The notes beneath the pieces are model-generated. The model was not told the DNA's origin and made no database searches. It saw only the letters and a list, made by a program, of their open reading frames with translations. From positions 1-5,131 of the forward strand of contig SOJB01000039.1 of NCBI GenBank assembly GCA_004376695.1: 5,131 bases of DNA, given 5' to 3'. Below are positions 1 through 5,131 of this stretch, in pieces; within the stretch, counting starts at the first letter, position 1; each line of letters begins with the position of its first letter. The DNA is from Dehalococcoidia bacterium (GTDB lineage: Bacteria; Chloroflexota; Dehalococcoidia; GIF9; AB-539-J10). A program made the translations under genes and the position numbers.

Positions 1-605
1 CCTTTGAGGGGGGTGAAGGCTGCGGCAAAAGCACCCAATCCAGGCTCTTGCTGAAGAAGCTTGAGCAACAAGGCATCCCCACCATACTAACCCATGAGCC
101 CGGAGGCACAGCTCTGGGCAACGAGATAAGAATGCTACTGAAGAGAAAACAGGGTGCGTCCATTTCGCCCCAGGCTGAGCTATTCCTCTTTGCTGCTTCG
201 CGTGTTCAACTAGTGGCTGAGTTAGTTCGCCCTGCCCTGCAGGAGGGCAAGGCAGTCATTTGCGATCGCTTCACTTACTCGACCATAGTCTATCAGGGCT
301 ACGGGCGAGGACTTGATCTGGCCACTGTAGGTATGGTCAACACTATGGCAACAGGCAACCTTAAGCCAGACCTCACAATCCTTCTGGATATGCCATCTGA
401 ACAAGGACTGGAACGCAGGCGCAGCTCGAAAGACCGCTTTGAGCTAGAGGATCTGTCGTTTCACCATCGAGTAAGAGAGGGCTATCTCAAGATGGCGGCC
501 GCTGAGCCTGACCGCTGGTTGCTGATAGATGCCTCATTAGCCAAAGCTAAGATTGCTGAGATTGTCTGGGACAAGGTGCGCAAGTTATGGCATCCATCCT
601 TGTGA
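1..605 (+). CDS. tmk: Thymidylate kinase (dTMP kinase), 5' end cut off
   Basis: Phosphorylates dTMP to dTDP with ATP, a cytoplasmic step needed for dTTP synthesis. The frame is open from the window edge and shows 200 residues, so only about 5-10 N-terminal residues are missing from a family of roughly 205-215. Visible motifs in order: the P-loop FEGGEGCGKST right at the start (GKST near visible residues 8-11), the EPGGT motif (32-36) of the dTMP site, the DRF-x-x-S motif (CDRFTYST, Asp near 88) followed by YQGYGRGLD, and a LID-like segment rich in Arg/Lys and acidic residues (RRRSSKDRFELED). The TTG at 48 is not the start because the P-loop lies upstream of it in frame. TGA ends the gene 13 bases before rnhB, which suggests co-transcription. 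Identification is secure from the motifs. Confidence 0.96.
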   Translation, partial: FEGGEGCGKSTQSRLLLKKLEQQGIPTILTHEPGGTALGNEIRMLLKRKQGASISPQAELFLFAASRVQLVAELVRPALQEGKAVICDRFTYSTIVYQGYGRGLDLATVGMVNTMATGNLKPDLTILLDMPSEQGLERRRSSKDRFELEDLSFHHRVREGYLKMAAAEPDRWLLIDASLAKAKIAEIVWDKVRKLWHPSL

Positions 606-618
606 GATCGGGAGATAC

Positions 619-1380
619 ATGTCACGACCGCCAGACCTTGGTCACGAAAGCGAGCTTAGATCACTTGGCTATGAATTGATCGCCGGTATCGATGAAGTTG
701 GGCGGGGAGCCCTTGCCGGCCCAGTCGTCGCCGGCGCTGTTATCCTGCCCCTTCTGGCAGACCTTCCCTGGTTCGAACTGGTTCGGGACAGCAAGGAGTT
801 GAATTCCAGGAAGCGCGAATCCCTCTTTGAGGTGATCAGAAAGGAGGCGGTAGCTGTAGGCATCGGCATCGTCTCCCATCAGGTGATTGACTCAGTGAAT
901 ATCCTCAAGGCAACCAAGCTGGCTATGATACAAGCAGTGGAGAAACTGCCCAAGAAACCGAACTTTCTCCTCATTGATAGACTAGGTCTGTCTCAGTGTC
1001 CCGTCCCCCAAATGGGGATAACCAGAGGTGACAAAACGTGTCTCTCCATCGCCTGTGCGTCTATCATAGCCAAGGTTACCAGAGACCACATAATGGAAGA
1101 CCTTGACCAGATCTATCCTGGCTATGGATTTGCTCGGCACAAGGGCTATGGAACAAGAAGACACGTATCCTGTCTGCGGGAGCTCGGCCCCTCACCGGTT
1201 CACCGTCTATACTTCTCTCCTGTCAGGAATGTAACTAGAGTCCAAAGCCGTAGCCCTTGGGCTTCCCCTAACTCTGAGGTCCGTGTCGCTCATCATGCTG
1301 AGGGAGCGCACCGAGCGGAGGGCATCTTTCAGGGTAGACTTGCTCATGAATCAGATGATGAACCGTCAAGAAGTCGGTAA
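619..1380 (+). CDS. rnhB: Ribonuclease HII with a C-terminal extension
   Basis: Cleaves the RNA strand of RNA/DNA hybrids and starts removal of single ribonucleotides from DNA. The ATG at 619 is chosen because GGGAG (610-614) precedes it by 4 bases; the open frame extends upstream only by overlapping tmk. The 253-residue product has AGIDEVGRG (catalytic Asp25, Glu26, and the GRG substrate motif), DSKELN (57-62), FLLID (third acid, Asp120), GD at 137-138 (fourth acid by the usual 18-residue spacing), SIACASIIAKVTRD (143-156), and PGYGFARHKGYGT followed by GPSPVHRLYFSPV (167-202). Asp120 is followed by Arg rather than the common Gly. The family normally ends near the FSPV motif. Here about 50 low-complexity residues rich in Arg, His, Ser and Glu follow, and their last part overlaps yraN in another frame, so the tail may be an unselected read-through. 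Confidence 0.95.
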   Translation: MSRPPDLGHESELRSLGYELIAGIDEVGRGALAGPVVAGAVILPLLADLPWFELVRDSKELNSRKRESLFEVIRKEAVAVGIGIVSHQVIDSVNILKATKLAMIQAVEKLPKKPNFLLIDRLGLSQCPVPQMGITRGDKTCLSIACASIIAKVTRDHIMEDLDQIYPGYGFARHKGYGTRRHVSCLRELGPSPVHRLYFSPVRNVTRVQSRSPWASPNSEVRVAHHAEGAHRAEGIFQGRLAHESDDEPSRSR

Positions 1381-1738
1381 ACTGGGCGAGAAGGCAGCCC
1401 AGAAGTTCCTCAAAAAGCGCGGCTACCGTATCCGCGAGACGGGTTTTCGTTGCCATCATGGGGAAATCGATATCATTGCTCAGCAGAAGGACTGGCTTGT
1501 CTTTGTCGAGGTGCGAGCCAAGAGTAGTTTGGATTTCGGTACTCCAGAGGAATCACTGACACAGTCCAAAAAGAGAAGACTCATCGCTACAGCTCTGACC
1601 TATACCAATACCCACGGGGACCTCCCTTCTCTATGGCGTATAGATGTGATAGCCATAGAACTCGATGACAAAGGCAGGATCAGGCGCATCGAACACATCG
1701 AAAACGCGATCGAGCAGGACTATCCATTTACCGGGTGA
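1346..1738 (+). CDS. yraN: YraN/UPF0102 family endonuclease-fold protein
   Basis: Member of the UPF0102 (YraN) family, small proteins with a restriction-endonuclease-like fold whose cell role is not settled; they often sit beside rnhB, as here. From the ATG at 1346 the product is 130 residues, close to the family norm. Visible motifs: KLGEKAAQKFLKKRGY (12-27), RCHHGEIDIIA (35-45, with Glu40 and Asp42 as the likely metal-site acids), LVFVEVRAK (51-59, the E-x-K-like element, here Glu55-Val-Arg-Ala-Lys59), LTQSKKRRL (71-79) and WRIDVIAIE (97-105). Start choice is uncertain: GTG 1283 and ATG 1295 upstream and ATG 1355/1358 downstream are in frame. 1346 is preferred because it gives family length and has AGGG 11 bases upstream. 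It overlaps the end of rnhB by 35 bases, which fits translational coupling. Confidence 0.9.
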   Translation: MNQMMNRQEVGKLGEKAAQKFLKKRGYRIRETGFRCHHGEIDIIAQQKDWLVFVEVRAKSSLDFGTPEESLTQSKKRRLIATALTYTNTHGDLPSLWRIDVIAIELDDKGRIRRIEHIENAIEQDYPFTG

Positions 1739-1785
1739 CTCTTACGCAGTGCCAGATGAGATTCCGAACAAGCGGACCATCACCC

Positions 1786-1791
1786 AGGAGG
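1786..1791 (+). promoter_or_regulatory. Strong Shine-Dalgarno site for the DUF6125-like gene
   Basis: AGGAGG lies 8 bases before the ATG at 1800, close to a perfect match to the 16S rRNA 3' end. It fixes the start of the downstream gene and is much stronger than the sites in front of rnhB and yraN, so this gene may be translated more than its upstream neighbours. Confidence 0.85.
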
Positions 1792-1799
1792 AATAGAGA

Positions 1800-2372
1800 A
1801 TGCTAGACATCCCTGCACTCAGGAAGGATACCCTCCATACCGTCATGCTCCAGCAGTTGTATAGCCTTAATTACATGTGGATGAGGTTCGAGTTCTTCAT
1901 ACGGACGAAAGCTCCCCAGGAATTCGGGACTGAGGAGTATTATCAACTCTATGAGGACTATGGTCTGCATGAAGCCGGACGATTGGCCAAAGCTCTGGGG
2001 TTTCCGCGAGAAGGAATCAAGGACCTGATCAGATTCTTGGAGCATTCTCACTGGGCTGTTTTTGAGAACATCGAAATCGCGGAGCTGGCTACAAACAGTT
2101 TCACAATGCGTACGCTCGATTGTTCAGCGCAAAAGGCAGCGAAGAAATGGGGGATGGAATACTATGACTGCGGGACAGGGGCCCTGCGGGTTCGCAGCGG
2201 TTTCTTCAGGGGCCTTAACCCCAGGGCCAAGGTCCAGAGGATTCTTACCCCGGGTGAAGCCAGACCTGAATGTACACCTGCAAACGTCTCTTGCGAGTGG
2301 CTGATTGCGTTGGAGTACGACACTTCATACCACGCTCACGAGGTGATCCGACAATCCAGCGAGGTTATCTAA
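1800..2372 (+). CDS. DUF6125-like protein of unknown function
   Basis: A 190-residue soluble protein with no signal peptide or membrane segment. From memory it fits the DUF6125 layout: a helical N-terminal half rich in Trp/Tyr/Phe and charged residues (LYSLNYMWMRFEFF, about 20-33), a central helix, then the element FTMRTLDCSAQKA (101-113), a Cys in YYDCG (121-125), GFFRGLNPRAKV (134-145), a Pro-rich turn, and NVSCEW (162-167). The family is often annotated near the L-2-amino-thiazoline-4-carboxylate hydrolase-like proteins, but no reaction can be claimed. Cys108, Cys124, Cys158 and Cys165 could form a metal or redox site (inference). The ATG follows AGGAGG by 8 bases. It lies 61 bases after yraN on the same strand and converges on the flavoprotein gene. 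Family assignment is by pattern recall only. Confidence 0.72.
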   Translation: MLDIPALRKDTLHTVMLQQLYSLNYMWMRFEFFIRTKAPQEFGTEEYYQLYEDYGLHEAGRLAKALGFPREGIKDLIRFLEHSHWAVFENIEIAELATNSFTMRTLDCSAQKAAKKWGMEYYDCGTGALRVRSGFFRGLNPRAKVQRILTPGEARPECTPANVSCEWLIALEYDTSYHAHEVIRQSSEVI

Positions 2373-2394
2373 GTGTTCCGGCCCGCGAATGTCT

Positions 2395-2421
2395 CAGTCT
2401 TCCCATCAACACAGAAGACTG
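2395..2421. terminator. Hairpin in the convergent spacer, possible weak terminator
   Basis: CAGTCTTC (2395-2402) and GAAGACTG (2414-2421) form a perfect 8-bp inverted repeat with an 11-base loop, 23 bases after the stop of the DUF6125-like gene. No run of T follows on either strand, so it is not a classic intrinsic terminator. Nearer the flavoprotein end, CAGCC (2462-2466) and GGCTG (2472-2476) make a second, 5-bp stem, also without a T run. Position between two converging genes is the main reason to suspect a bidirectional transcript end. Confidence 0.35.
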
Positions 2422-2486
2422 TCATTCCACTAGACCCCTTCGGCTGCTATGATCAGAAGCACAGCCTGAACGGCTGGCACAAGTGT

Positions 2487-4430
2487 TCACAGAGCCAGGC
2501 CAGTTCGATATCCCTCATTGACAGCTTCCAGTATTCTGCGCGGCTCCGACGAATCGCCTATGCAGTATATCTCAGCCGCTTTACCTTCAAGAGCCTTGTA
2601 CAAGCGTTGATTCGCCTTGTACCCGACTGCTATGATAACTGTATCTACTTCGATGATTCTCTTCTCACCGTCAGCAGTACTCAAGCGAACACTGTCTTCA
2701 CCTATCTCTTCACAGGTTGCGCCGGTCACCAGGGCCACCTTTTTGCTCCTCAAACCATCGATGAGACGGCGTCTTGTCATGAACAACATGTCGCTAGCCA
2801 TCCGGTCGAGTATTTCTATGATCGTCACCGTCTTTCCCTGTCCAGCCAGATAGTGCCCTGTCTCACAACCGATCATTCCGCCGCCGATGATGACAATATT
2901 CTGCCCTATTCTACCTCTGCCCGAAAGCACATCTTGAGCTGTAACCACATTTGGCCTGTCAATGCCCGGTATGACAGGCACAACAGGAGCACCTCCGGTG
3001 GCTATGACAACAGCATCCGGATTCCTCTCAGTAACCATCTCAACTGAGGCATGCGCATTAAGCTTGACTTCCACACCAGCTTGCTCAATCTGCTTGACCA
3101 GATAGTCTCTCCAGGGGAGGATATCGCCCTTGAAAGGAGGTACCGCGGCTACATTCAGTTGGCCACCCAGCTTCGCATCCTTTTCAAACAGGGTAACCTT
3201 ATGCCCTCTCTGCGCTGCCACAACGGCAGCCTGCATGCCGGCCGGGCCACCACCGACCACAACCACATTCTTTGCCTTCCCCGCGTGTCTAATCTGATAC
3301 TCCCTCTCCGCTCCAATCACGGGGTTGACGACGCAGATTACACTCTCGCCACGTCTGCCGACGAATAGCCGTTCAATACACTCCATACAGCCTATGCATG
3401 GGTTGACCTCATCAAGCCTTCCTTCAATCACCTTGTTGGGCAGGAACGGGTCTGCCATGAGACGCCTGCCCATGGCTACAAGGTCAGCTTTGCCCTCCTC
3501 GAGAATCCTCTCGCCAAGCTCAAGGTCCAGTCTACCCACCGCAATAACAGGCACGCTGGTCAGCTTCTTGACCTCCTCAGCCAGAGGAACCAGAAAGCCC
3601 GGAGTATCTACAATGGGAGCGGCGGTTATATAAGACCCGGCGCCGTAACCTGAAACGTGAATCGCCTGGGCGCCAGCCTCCACCACCATCGGTACCACCT
3701 GTCTGGTCTCCTCAATAGTAACCCCGTTCTCTACTCCCCATTCCTGGGCATTGAGCCTGACCCAAACAGGAAAATCCCGTCCCACCTCTTCCCTGATAGC
3801 TTGAAGTATCTCCAGCAAGAATCTGGCCTTGTTCTCGACCGAGCCACCGTATTCATCCTTGCGCTGGTTGGTAGCTGATGAGAGAAAGGCGGCGACAAGG
3901 TACTGGTGAGCACCATGAATCTCTGCCCCATCAAATCCGGCCTTCTTCGCACGTGCGGCAGCCGAGGCAAACCACTTCACCCTTTCAGTGATTTCTTCGG
4001 GAGTTAGTTCATGAGGAGGTTCTCGCAAGATGCCCATGAATCTGGCGGGTACTATGACCGCCGATGGACTCACCTGCACTACTGTGCCATCCCGATTCTC
4101 CATCGTGCAATGCATTAGCTGGATAGCTATCTTGGCGCCATGCTTATGAGCGGCGTCTGTCAGCTTCTGCCATCCCGGAATGAACTCATCGTCTCCCAGA
4201 GACGCCTGGTGAGGCATCGTGGACTGCAAACTCGGAGCGCTTCCTTCAACAATAATCAAACCTACCCCACCTCTAGCCCTTGCCTCATAGTAATCAAGCA
4301 TCCGCTGACCAACAGCGCCGTCTTCCGCGGCATAGTTTGTTCCCATCGGCGGCATGACTATGCGATTCTTCAGCTGCATCTTGCCTATATTCGTTGGTTC
4401 AAAGAGCTTCTTGAATCGAGTTACAGTCAT
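2487..4430 (-). CDS. FMN/Fe-S/FAD oxidoreductase of the old yellow enzyme fusion family (dienoyl-CoA/enoate reductase type)
   Basis: A 647-residue flavoprotein built like bacterial 2,4-dienoyl-CoA reductase, enoate reductase and trimethylamine dehydrogenase. These pass electrons from NAD(P)H through FAD and a 4Fe-4S cluster to FMN, or the reverse. Numbered from the ATG at 4430: an FMN TIM barrel (about 5-340) with LFEPTNIGKMQLKNRI near the N-terminus, EIHGAHQYL (His172, His175, Tyr177) and TNQRKDEYGGSVENKARF. An Fe-S motif CIGCMEC...C follows (Cys345, 348, 351, 366). Next come the FAD site VVVVGGGPAG (389-398), the NAD(P)H site IIGGGMIG (514-521), and a closing CIGDSSEP. The first in-frame ATG (4448) adds six residues, but AAGGAG at 4440-4445 lies 9 bases before the ATG at 4430, which favours the latter. 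Tyr177 matches the catalytic Tyr166 of E. coli FadH in my by-eye alignment, but no His matches FadH His252, so the substrate is unknown. Transcribed alone, convergent to the gene on its left. Confidence 0.93.
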   Translation of the reverse strand: MTVTRFKKLFEPTNIGKMQLKNRIVMPPMGTNYAAEDGAVGQRMLDYYEARARGGVGLIIVEGSAPSLQSTMPHQASLGDDEFIPGWQKLTDAAHKHGAKIAIQLMHCTMENRDGTVVQVSPSAVIVPARFMGILREPPHELTPEEITERVKWFASAAARAKKAGFDGAEIHGAHQYLVAAFLSSATNQRKDEYGGSVENKARFLLEILQAIREEVGRDFPVWVRLNAQEWGVENGVTIEETRQVVPMVVEAGAQAIHVSGYGAGSYITAAPIVDTPGFLVPLAEEVKKLTSVPVIAVGRLDLELGERILEEGKADLVAMGRRLMADPFLPNKVIEGRLDEVNPCIGCMECIERLFVGRRGESVICVVNPVIGAEREYQIRHAGKAKNVVVVGGGPAGMQAAVVAAQRGHKVTLFEKDAKLGGQLNVAAVPPFKGDILPWRDYLVKQIEQAGVEVKLNAHASVEMVTERNPDAVVIATGGAPVVPVIPGIDRPNVVTAQDVLSGRGRIGQNIVIIGGGMIGCETGHYLAGQGKTVTIIEILDRMASDMLFMTRRRLIDGLRSKKVALVTGATCEEIGEDSVRLSTADGEKRIIEVDTVIIAVGYKANQRLYKALEGKAAEIYCIGDSSEPRRILEAVNEGYRTGLAL

Positions 4431-4439
4431 CGCTGTGGT

Positions 4440-4445
4440 CTCCTT
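4440..4445 (-). promoter_or_regulatory. Shine-Dalgarno site that decides the flavoprotein start
   Basis: On the - strand AAGGAG sits 9 bases upstream of the ATG at 4430. It lies within the extra codons that an ATG at 4448 would add, and that upstream ATG has no comparable site before it. This is why the shorter protein is preferred. Confidence 0.75.
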
Positions 4446-4619
4446 CATCTAAGAAATGCATTCGGGTTTGCTCTGCCAAGTGTACCACAAAGAACGATGC
4501 CCGACGTACGCGCAGATAGGTTTGCCCCCAACTCTTGTCCAACATGACGGCAGTCTTAGCTTTGATTCAAACGTTGAGCGGTGATCGGAAGCCGAGTTCT
4601 TGACGGGAGATGAACTGGC

Positions 4620-4649
4620 TTGACAGCATTAGTCACAAGTACCCATAGC
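4620..4649 (+). promoter_or_regulatory. Candidate sigma-70 promoter for the lipoprotein gene
   Basis: A perfect -35 hexamer TTGACA (4620-4625) is followed after 18 bases by CATAGC (4644-4649), which shares only A, T and A at positions 2-4 with TATAAT. Transcription would start near 4656 and leave a leader of about 20 bases containing the Shine-Dalgarno site. The geometry is right, but the -10 match is poor, so this is a weak prediction. Confidence 0.35.
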
Positions 4650-4657
4650 AATGGGTA
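4640..4657. repeat. Perfect inverted repeat before the lipoprotein gene
   Basis: TACCCAT-AGCA-ATGGGTA is a 7-bp perfect inverted repeat with a 4-base loop. It overlaps the candidate -10 element and ends 10 bases before the Shine-Dalgarno site. It could be an operator, where a dimeric repressor would block the promoter, or a short RNA hairpin in the leader if transcription starts further upstream. No T run follows, so it does not look like a terminator. Confidence 0.5.
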
Positions 4658-4667
4658 ACACGCTTCA

Positions 4668-4673
4668 GGGAGG
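4668..4673 (+). promoter_or_regulatory. Shine-Dalgarno site pointing to an ATA start
   Basis: GGGAGG is a strong ribosome binding sequence. Five bases downstream is ATA at 4679, followed by two Lys codons and a hydrophobic stretch. The nearest standard start in that frame, GTG at 4700, is 26 bases from the site, too far for normal initiation. The site therefore argues that 4679 is, or was, the true start. Confidence 0.65.
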
Positions 4674-4678
4674 ACATC

Positions 4679-5129
4679 ATAAAGAAGCTGTCACTGATTG
4701 TGGCCATTCTCGCCCTGGTCATGCTAGCGATGGGTTGCATGGACGTCGAGGGCATGATTAAGAACGCGATTGAGGGCATGCTGCAAGATCTAACGGCAAC
4801 CTGCACAATCAAGGTTAGCAGCACAGTTGGTCTGAATCCCACCGGATTGAATCGTACTGGCGAGTACGAGGTGGTGAGCGCACAGTTTTGATCCAGAGAT
4901 CGGGGTGGATTTCAGCACCGATTCCTATCTCGTCGAAGGCGAGGTTGCTCCCGAGGGTCCCATAGAATACACAGTTGACGCTGCCGTATCAGTCGTGCGA
5001 ATGCTCCAGAAACAAGGTGAAGCTGACGCGCTGCTGAGGATTGACATTTGGAAAGGCGGCGAGTTAGTACACTGGTCCGGAACAACATCACCGTGGGGGG
5101 CTGTTCTCGTAGTTGCGTTCTCCTCATAG
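4679..5129 (+). pseudogene. Small lipoprotein gene with an ATA start and a broken frame
   Basis: Probably an exported lipid-anchored protein of unknown function. The first segment, 4679-4891, reads as 70 residues ending at TGA. Its N-terminus has the form x-KKLSLIVAILALVMLAMGC: two Lys, a hydrophobic core and a lipobox LAMG-Cys20, a textbook lipoprotein signal peptide if ATA at 4679 encodes the first residue. The second segment, in the +1 frame from 4890 to the TAG at 5127-5129, gives 79 more residues. Removing one T from the run at 4886-4889 joins them smoothly as SAQFDPEIGVDFSTD, for 149 residues in all. The C-terminal part alternates short polar and hydrophobic stretches and ends in GTTSPWGAVLVVAFSS, which suggests a beta-sandwich extracellular domain (inference). 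The second segment has no good ribosome site or signal peptide of its own. If only standard starts are accepted, the pieces are GTG 4700-4891 and GTG 4905-5129. Family not recognised. Confidence 0.62.
4886..4889 (+). other. Frame-break site at a T run
   Basis: The frame reads CAG-TTT-TGA; a +1 move gives CAG-TTT-(T)-GAT and opens the downstream 79-residue frame. Phe-tRNA could re-pair perfectly on TTT after the slip, with TGA in the next codon slot, resembling the prfB layout. The stimulatory Shine-Dalgarno-like sequence that prfB places three bases upstream is absent; the closest, GAGGTGG, lies about 10 bases away. A homopolymer error or a real deletion/insertion is the simpler reading. Confidence 0.6.
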
Positions 5130-5131
5130 GA

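Larger units (their letters stand above)
4449..4678. other. Divergent intergenic region
   Basis: About 230 bases between the flavoprotein gene (-) and the lipoprotein gene (+) without a convincing gene; the short frames here have no ribosome site or family motifs. It should carry promoters for both directions. It contains a short odd-centred palindrome TTTGA-T-TCAAA (4561-4571), a good -35-like hexamer, a perfect 7-bp inverted repeat at 4640-4657 and a Shine-Dalgarno site at 4668-4673. For the flavoprotein gene I found no promoter better than three of six matches per hexamer. No tRNA or recognised riboswitch was seen. Confidence 0.6.

Noticed and set aside
1733..1785. Inverted repeat GGGTGA (1733-1738) / TCACCC (1780-1785) around the yraN-DUF6125 gap
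   Set aside because: Six bases with a 41-base loop is weak, and the first arm is the end of yraN coding sequence. No T run follows.
2373..3047. A 224-codon + strand open frame beginning right after the DUF6125-like stop
   Set aside because: It lies almost wholly opposite the flavoprotein gene, has no ribosome site, and its translation shows no family motifs. It is an antisense shadow of a well-supported gene.
4513..4542. Possible - strand promoter for the flavoprotein gene (TTGGAC, 18 bases, TATCTG)
   Set aside because: Each hexamer matches only three of six consensus bases; such matches are expected by chance in a spacer of this size.
3051..4547. Several + strand open frames of 70-135 codons
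   Set aside because: All are antisense to the flavoprotein gene or its upstream edge and give low-complexity, motif-free translations.
4633..4842. A 69-codon - strand open frame opposite the lipoprotein gene
   Set aside because: No ribosome site and no motifs; the + strand frame has a ribosome site, signal peptide and lipobox.
1..5131. Search for CRISPR arrays, insertion sequences, tRNA genes, toxin-antitoxin or defence genes
   Set aside because: No regular repeats, transposase motifs, tRNA-like folds or defence-family motifs were seen by eye.

Overview
The window looks like a bacterial chromosomal segment of moderate GC, starting inside one gene and holding six protein genes. It reads as housekeeping DNA followed by accessory metabolism and one damaged or oddly encoded lipoprotein gene. 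The taxon cannot be fixed from sequence alone. A DUF6125-type protein next to an FMN/Fe-S/FAD 'old yellow enzyme' fusion suggests an anaerobe, such as a Dehalococcoidia-like Chloroflexota or a sulfate-reducer-type lineage. That placement is inference.

Positions 1-1738 (+ strand) hold a compact cluster: thymidylate kinase (tmk, missing its first few codons), ribonuclease HII (rnhB) and a YraN/UPF0102 endonuclease-fold protein. The gap between tmk and rnhB is 13 bases. The rnhB and yraN frames overlap. The genes are probably co-transcribed and serve dTTP supply and nucleic-acid maintenance. A DUF6125-like gene with a strong ribosome binding site follows after 61 bases (1800-2372) and may be the end of the same transcript.

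Positions 2373-4448 hold a large convergent gene on the - strand. It encodes a 647-residue flavoprotein with a TIM-barrel FMN domain, a four-Cys Fe-S site and an FAD/NAD(P)H domain, built like 2,4-dienoyl-CoA reductase, enoate reductase and trimethylamine dehydrogenase. A 114-base convergent spacer with a perfect 8-bp hairpin separates it from the DUF6125-like gene.

Positions 4449-5131 hold a divergent intergenic region with two small palindromes and a candidate promoter. It is followed by a small lipoprotein gene (4679-5129, +) with two anomalies. The start position demanded by the Shine-Dalgarno site and signal peptide is ATA. The frame then breaks at a TTTT run directly before a TGA, and a +1 shift restores one continuous 149-residue protein. 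This is the most interesting part of the window: either a young pseudogene, sequence error, or (less likely) non-canonical initiation plus a +1 shift of the prfB type. I see no sign of a large undescribed system such as a defence island, CRISPR array or mobile element.
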